Shown here one piece after another: positions 14,281-17,008 of a DNA stretch of 17,008 nt. The stretch's first letter is position 1. The number at the start of each line of letters is the position of its first letter. The position numbers and the translations under genes were made by a program. The DNA is from Verrucomicrobia bacterium UBA3841 (lineage in GTDB: Bacteria; Verrucomicrobiota; Kiritimatiellia; RFP12; UBA1067), in assembly GCA_002392765.1 (NCBI GenBank), contig DGHT01000021.1:219-17226 (forward strand). The letters run 5' to 3'. The notes under the pieces were generated by a model, which was not told the DNA's origin, did no database searches, and saw only the letters and a list, made by a program, of their open reading frames with translations.

Positions 14281-14757
14281 TCATGGTCGAATCATCATTT
14301 CCGGAAACGGAGCGGAGCCTTCGTCTTTGGACGATTCCGATATGCGCTCGCGCCACCAGTCGCAGGAATTGGCGAACGACTCGAATATCCGCTGCAGCTC
14401 CGCCGCATCCGCGCCCGCCGGTGCTTCCCGCCAGAGAAACGCAGCGTCGGAAGCCCGTCCGCCCCCCGCGCCGCCGTCGGCGGTCCCGAAAGCGAGAACC
14501 GCGTCTTCACGCAGCATCCGCCCGGCCGCGTAAGACGCCAGGCGCGGCAGCTCGGACGCATCGTCCGTCAAACGGCACTCGAGACGCAGATTTCTTCCCG
14601 TGTCGCGGACGGTCATCTCGGCACCGTCCACGAGCAGCGTAAAGGCAAAAGCACCCGCAGGTGCCCTGATAGGGTACCCGATGGCGTCGAGGAATCGCGT
14701 GATACGCGAACTTCCTGCGACCTCCGCGCCGGGCGCGTCTGCATATTCTCGTTGCAT
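14281..14757 (-). CDS. Class I T3SS chaperone, CesT/YscB-like
   Basis: This 158-residue protein fits the CesT-type chaperone pattern: N-terminal helix (SSRITRFLDAIGYPI), strands (AFAFTLLVDGAEMTVRDT, NLRLECRLTD), the second helix (LPRLASYAAGRML), strands (VLAFGTADGG, DAAFLWREA) and a C-terminal helix with ELQRIFESFANSCDWWRERI. These dimers bind the N-termini of exported proteins. Directly upstream of sctC lies yscB in Yersinia; YscB pairs with SycN on YopN, so this protein may act with the SycN-like protein on SctW. It is the first gene of the operon, 13 bp before sctC. Upstream is a weak GGAAAA Shine-Dalgarno and a 4-codon ATG-GAA-AAA-TAT-TAA whose stop abuts the start codon. Confidence 0.75.
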   Translation of the reverse strand: MQREYADAPGAEVAGSSRITRFLDAIGYPIRAPAGAFAFTLLVDGAEMTVRDTGRNLRLECRLTDDASELPRLASYAAGRMLREDAVLAFGTADGGAGGGRASDAAFLWREAPAGADAAELQRIFESFANSCDWWRERISESSKDEGSAPFPEMMIRP

Positions 14758-14779
14758 TTAATATTTTTCCATCTCGAAT

Positions 14780-14808
14780 ATTATACCAAAAAAATCGCAA
14801 TTTTGAAA
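14780..14808 (-). promoter_or_regulatory. Sigma70-like promoter of the T3SS operon
   Basis: On the minus strand, TATAAT (14785-14780) is preceded by TGG, giving an extended -10 (TGnTATAAT). A weak -35 (TTTCAA, 14808-14803) lies 17 bp upstream. The transcript would start about 15-20 nt before the first gene. An A/T-rich tract flanks the -35, in contrast to the GC-rich surroundings. No activator site was recognised. Confidence 0.65.
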
Positions 14809-14823
14809 AAAAAAGCGAAGAGT

Positions 14824-15255
14824 TCAGAAAAGCATTCCGCCGGGGGGAGAGGGGGCTTCCCCTGTTTCCTGCCGGGGCGACGCTTCTGGCTGCGCCTCGG
14901 ATTTTCCGCCCTGGCGGCCTTGCTGCGGTCTTTTCGCGAATCGCAGTTCACCGCCGGCTTTCAGACGCGATGACGATATGAAGTTCCCTCCGATATGCGC
15001 CCCGTTGAAGAATGCGTCTTTCGCACAGCGGCATCCGTCCGGCGTTGGCGGCGCGAATACAACAAGAACCCCGTTGTCAGGGAATGTCACGACGGCCCGC
15101 TCGAAAAGAGGCACACCGAGCGCGTATTCGCCGGATGCCGGACGCACGGGATGCATTCCGGGCGCGCGCCATGCGAACCACGCCGCGGTCTGTCCGTTGT
15201 CCTCGTCGCCGCTGTAGCCATCCGGTCTTGTCGTCCCGGCGGCGGGGAATCGCCT
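14824..15255 (-). pseudogene. C-terminal remnant of a GH92 alpha-mannosidase-like gene
   Basis: A frame of 143 codons lies between a TGA (15258-15256) and its stop at 14824, with no start near its head. It reads RPDGYSGDEDNGQTAAW..., then MHPVRPASGEYALGVPLFERA and KAGGELRFAKRP. These match the C-terminal core of GH92 enzymes (G-x-x-D-x-G-Q-x-S-A-W-Y, then the ...YPV-C-P-G-x-x-x-Y-x-x-G-x-P-L-F pattern), exo-acting alpha-mannosidases that trim N-glycans. The acidic GDEDNGQ motif region is retained, but the preceding 600 or so residues are missing. After the domain end it continues as a Gln/Pro-rich tail to the stop, 66 bp before the T3SS operon start. It is most likely a dead 3' fragment left by a deletion or rearrangement. 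Confidence 0.8.
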
Positions 15256-16045
15256 TCACGCGCAACGACGACGAACAGATTGGGCGCATCGGCGCAAGAT
15301 ACCTGGCGTCCCTCGGGGCGCACCGCGCATACTGATTCGTGCCGGCGACCTACCGCCAGCACTGAAGGACTGTCTCCACGATCTACCGAAGCCTGCCGCC
15401 GTAATGACGTCTTGCGACACCCGCGCGACGCAGGTTCTGAACCTCTGTCAGGAGCCCTGCATCAAGGTCCCGAGGCGGATTGCCGTCCTCGGAGCGGACA
15501 ACGGCGAACTCCTCGACGAGTCGTGCGCTCCGCCTCTTACAAGCATACTGCCGGACCACAAGAAGCTCGGCTGCGCAGCCGCCCGCGAACTAGAACGGCT
15601 TATGGCGGGACGAACACCGAAGAACTCAAAGTCGTTTCTGGTACGACCGGTGAAGGTGGTCGAGCGCGAATCCTCCGTCACCGCAACGCCGACAGCCCGC
15701 ATTCTGTCAAGGGCGCCTGATTCTATCCGCAAGAATGCGCCAAAGGCAATCAAGGTCGCCGATGCCGTAAAAGAGCTCGGCATTTCGCGCAGGCTCGCCG
15801 GCCTCAGGTTCCAGCAGTTCAGTGGAGAGACGATAAACGAGGCCGTCACGCGCCACAGGCTCGATGCCGTAAAAAAAACTCTTCGCAACCGCCGACCGCC
15901 CGGTCAAGGTGATATCGCAGTCATGCGGCTATACCGACCTCGCCTTTCTGGAAACGCTCTTCAAGAGACGTTTCGGCTCGACTATGCGCGACTGGCACCG
16001 TCAGAACCACGCCTGGCTGCGGCAGAAGCGGCGCCCATCGCGCAC
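15243..16045 (+). pseudogene. Broken XylR-type (LacI-like sensor + AraC HTH) regulator
   Basis: Pieces of one regulator lie in three consecutive frames. First: GIAFTRNDDEQIGRIGARYL, then ASLGAHRAY ending at TGA 15333, which fits the sugar-sensing LacI-like domain. Second, after a gap in homology: LKDCLHDLPKPAAVMTSCDT, then VPRRIAVLGADNGELLDES and PPLTSILPD, the typical end of the sensor domain, followed by the first HTH (IKVADAVKELGISRRLAGLR). Third, after a +1 shift at an A8 run (15871-15878): KKLFATADRPVKVISQSCGY, TDLAFLETLFKRRFGSTMRDW, the second AraC HTH. The N-terminus is absent and roughly 40-50 residues are missing from the sensor. Such regulators usually control sugar genes, which fits the adjacent GH92 remnant. 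The A8 shift alone could be slippage or a sequencing error; the other damage indicates a dead gene. Confidence 0.82.
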
Positions 16046-16168
16046 TTCTCCGCGCTCCATCCCGGCAACCCGACCCCTTTTCGACTACCAACACCCATCG
16101 CGCACTTCTCCGCGCTCCATCCCGGCAATCCAACCCCTTTTCGACTACCAACGCCCATCGCGCATTTC
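16034..16168. repeat. 60-bp tandem repeat, two full copies plus a partial third
   Basis: Units start at 16034, 16094 and 16154 with CCCATCGCGCA. The first two are nearly identical over 60 bp; the third is recognisable for about 15 bp. The repeats follow directly on the C-terminal end of the XylR-type remnant. Because 60 is divisible by three, frames stay open through them, so the ORFs seen there are probably not meaningful. Confidence 0.9.
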
Positions 16169-16210
16169 CCCTATAGCTCCGGCCTATAATCAGCTCATGT
16201 ACTCTCCCTT

Positions 16211-16470
16211 CTCACGCAACTCTCCCTCATCAAATCAACACCCCCATCCCATGCATCGTTAAGATTTTCCGCACAAGATTCTCATTAAACTTCTGCCCCC
16301 ACCCCTCACGCAACTCTCCCATATCCAATCCTCACCCCTGTCTTGCTATTGAAGATTTTTCCACATAATGGCATACATAAAGATCAACTGCATCAAAATC
16401 ATCCGACTTCCACACCCTCATCCTACACGCCGATAAGATTTTCCGCACATAATTCTCATTTTATGATATA
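16211..16470. repeat. Imperfect dispersed repeats with AAGATTTTCC cores
   Basis: Three imperfect modules share AAGATT(T)TTCCGCACA-type cores at 16261, 16352 and 16435 (spacings 91 and 83 bp). The first and third cores are followed by ATTCTCATT. A TCACGCAACTCTCCC box precedes the first two cores at about 16212 and 16305. The region is AT-rich and pyrimidine-biased with no convincing coding frame. Confidence 0.6.
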
Positions 16471-16830
16471 ATATGTCTAGCGAGCTGAAATTGTGGAGAT
16501 CTCCAGAAACTATTGTTTCGGAAAATGAAGGTGTTGATTCGACTAGGAGGGCGGTATTCCTTGACCGGTGTTTTTACAACGCGCGAGGACTCGCGCCTCA
16601 TGTGTAATCAATCCCCCTTTATTGCCGTATCTATAGGCAGGAGGGCACTTCGACAGTGAATACATGAAAAATATGATACAAACAGATGGATATTATTACT
16701 GCGGACGTTGAATACGATTGTAAGCACGATAACACAGTTAAATTCGAGCGGACTTTCAAACAAATATACATCAATTGATTCCAGTCGGCGCAATAACGCC
16801 GGGATGCTAACCCAGAAATCAACAATACTT
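16465..16830. other. AT-rich stretch without a confident gene
   Basis: No ORF here has convincing coding character. Visible items are a TATAAT-like box (16467-16472), a perfect 12-bp palindrome TGGAGATCTCCA (16494-16505), a hairpin GCGCGAG-GA-CTCGCGC (16581-16596), and two overlapping 44-codon frames on the plus strand (16473-16607 and 16525-16659). Minus-strand frames at 16608-16825 are low-complexity in composition and probably spurious. Base composition differs clearly from the GC-rich T3SS region. Confidence 0.5.
16473..16607 (+). CDS. Possible small ORF (44 residues), unrecognised
   Basis: The frame starts MSSELKLWRSPETIVSENEG and ends NARGLAPHV. Its ATG directly follows a TATAAT-like box, so it has no room for a Shine-Dalgarno and would not be expressed from that box. 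It may be the surviving end of an older gene or part of a dispersed repeat. No family was recognised. Confidence 0.15.
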   Translation: MSSELKLWRSPETIVSENEGVDSTRRAVFLDRCFYNARGLAPHV

Positions 16831-17008
16831 ATGGCAGCGGCAAAATATAAACATTCGGCATACTGGTATGCGTATCACTACGGATGGACGTACAGCGAGG
16901 CGAAAACGCTGGTCGGGCAATATATCGACATGCATACATACCGTCCGCGCATGAAAAGGCGTCCCGACGGCGAATTCAGTGCAGAGGACTGGCTGAAATG
17001 GCGCAATA
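16831..17008 (+). CDS. Start of an unrecognised ORF running off the right edge
   Basis: The frame is open from 16660 to the right edge; in-frame ATGs lie at 16804 and 16831. From about 16850 the base composition returns to that of coding DNA. The 59 visible residues are rich in Tyr and Trp (HSAYWYAYHYGWTYSEAKTL, then RPDGEFSAEDWLKWRN). ATG 16831 was chosen because the more upstream sequence looks noncoding, but neither start has a clear Shine-Dalgarno. The family is unknown. It could be a small DNA-binding or phage-type protein, but nothing in the sequence decides this. Confidence 0.4.
   Translation, partial: MAAAKYKHSAYWYAYHYGWTYSEAKTLVGQYIDMHTYRPRMKRRPDGEFSAEDWLKWRN

Noticed and set aside
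13176..14642. Plus-strand ORF of 488 residues opposite sctC and the chaperone
   Set aside because: Shadow frame; Arg-rich composition and no recognisable domain, while the opposite strand encodes an evident secretin.
14801..14850. Intrinsic terminator for the GH92 remnant (T-run after 14824 on the minus strand)
   Set aside because: A T-tract follows, but only a weak, bulged stem can be drawn; the AT-rich tract is better explained as part of the T3SS promoter.
16608..16825. Minus-strand ORFs of 61 and 64 residues
   Set aside because: No Shine-Dalgarno, Cys/Ile/Ser-rich composition typical of AT-rich noncoding DNA, and they overlap one another in different frames.

Overview
The window is dominated by one long minus-strand operon for a Ysc-type (non-flagellar) type III secretion system (T3SS). 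It runs from about 14.76 kb down to the left edge. In transcription order the genes are: CesT/YscB-like chaperone, sctC (secretin), an AIM24-like protein, sctW (gatekeeper), a SycN-like chaperone, an SctX candidate, sctV (export gate), sctD, a YscE-like protein, sctF (needle), sctG, sctI (inner rod), sctJ (ring lipoprotein), an SctY candidate, sctK, sctL, sctN (ATPase), sctO, and the 5' part of an sctP-type ruler gene that runs off the left edge. Many neighbours overlap by 1-13 bp (ATGA, GTGA, TAATG), so translation is probably coupled. A sigma70-like promoter with an extended -10 precedes the first gene. The export-apparatus genes sctQ, R, S, T and U are absent and would be expected to the left of sctP. 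No translocators or effectors are visible.

The layout reads as a Yersinia-type virC block (B-C-D-E-F-G-I-J-K-L) with a virA block (yopN-sycN-X-V) inserted between C and D and the virB start (N-O-P) attached at the end. SctX and SctY, normally neighbours, lie about 5.7 kb apart. The sctC-sctW interval also holds an extra gene resembling the AIM24 family.

The right part (about 14.8-17.0 kb) is decayed or accessory. It holds a C-terminal remnant of a GH92-type alpha-mannosidase on the minus strand. Abutting it is a broken XylR-type (LacI-like sensor plus AraC helix-turn-helix) regulator on the plus strand with at least two frame breaks, one at an A8 tract. Then come 60-bp tandem repeats, an AT-rich stretch with imperfect repeats of about 85-90 bp, and the start of an unrecognised ORF at the right edge.

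A recurring oddity is short tandem DNA repeats with a period near 7 bp (sometimes 8 or 9), differing in sequence from site to site. They fill several spacers between T3SS genes and also lie inside the coding sequences of sctD (linker), sctC (signal peptide) and the sctP candidate.

The organism is probably a GC-rich Gram-negative bacterium: it has a secretin and a lipobox lipoprotein. The GH92 and XylR-type remnants and the Ysc-type system would fit the Verrucomicrobiota/Lentisphaerota/Kiritimatiellota group, but this is inference and no taxonomic marker gene is present.
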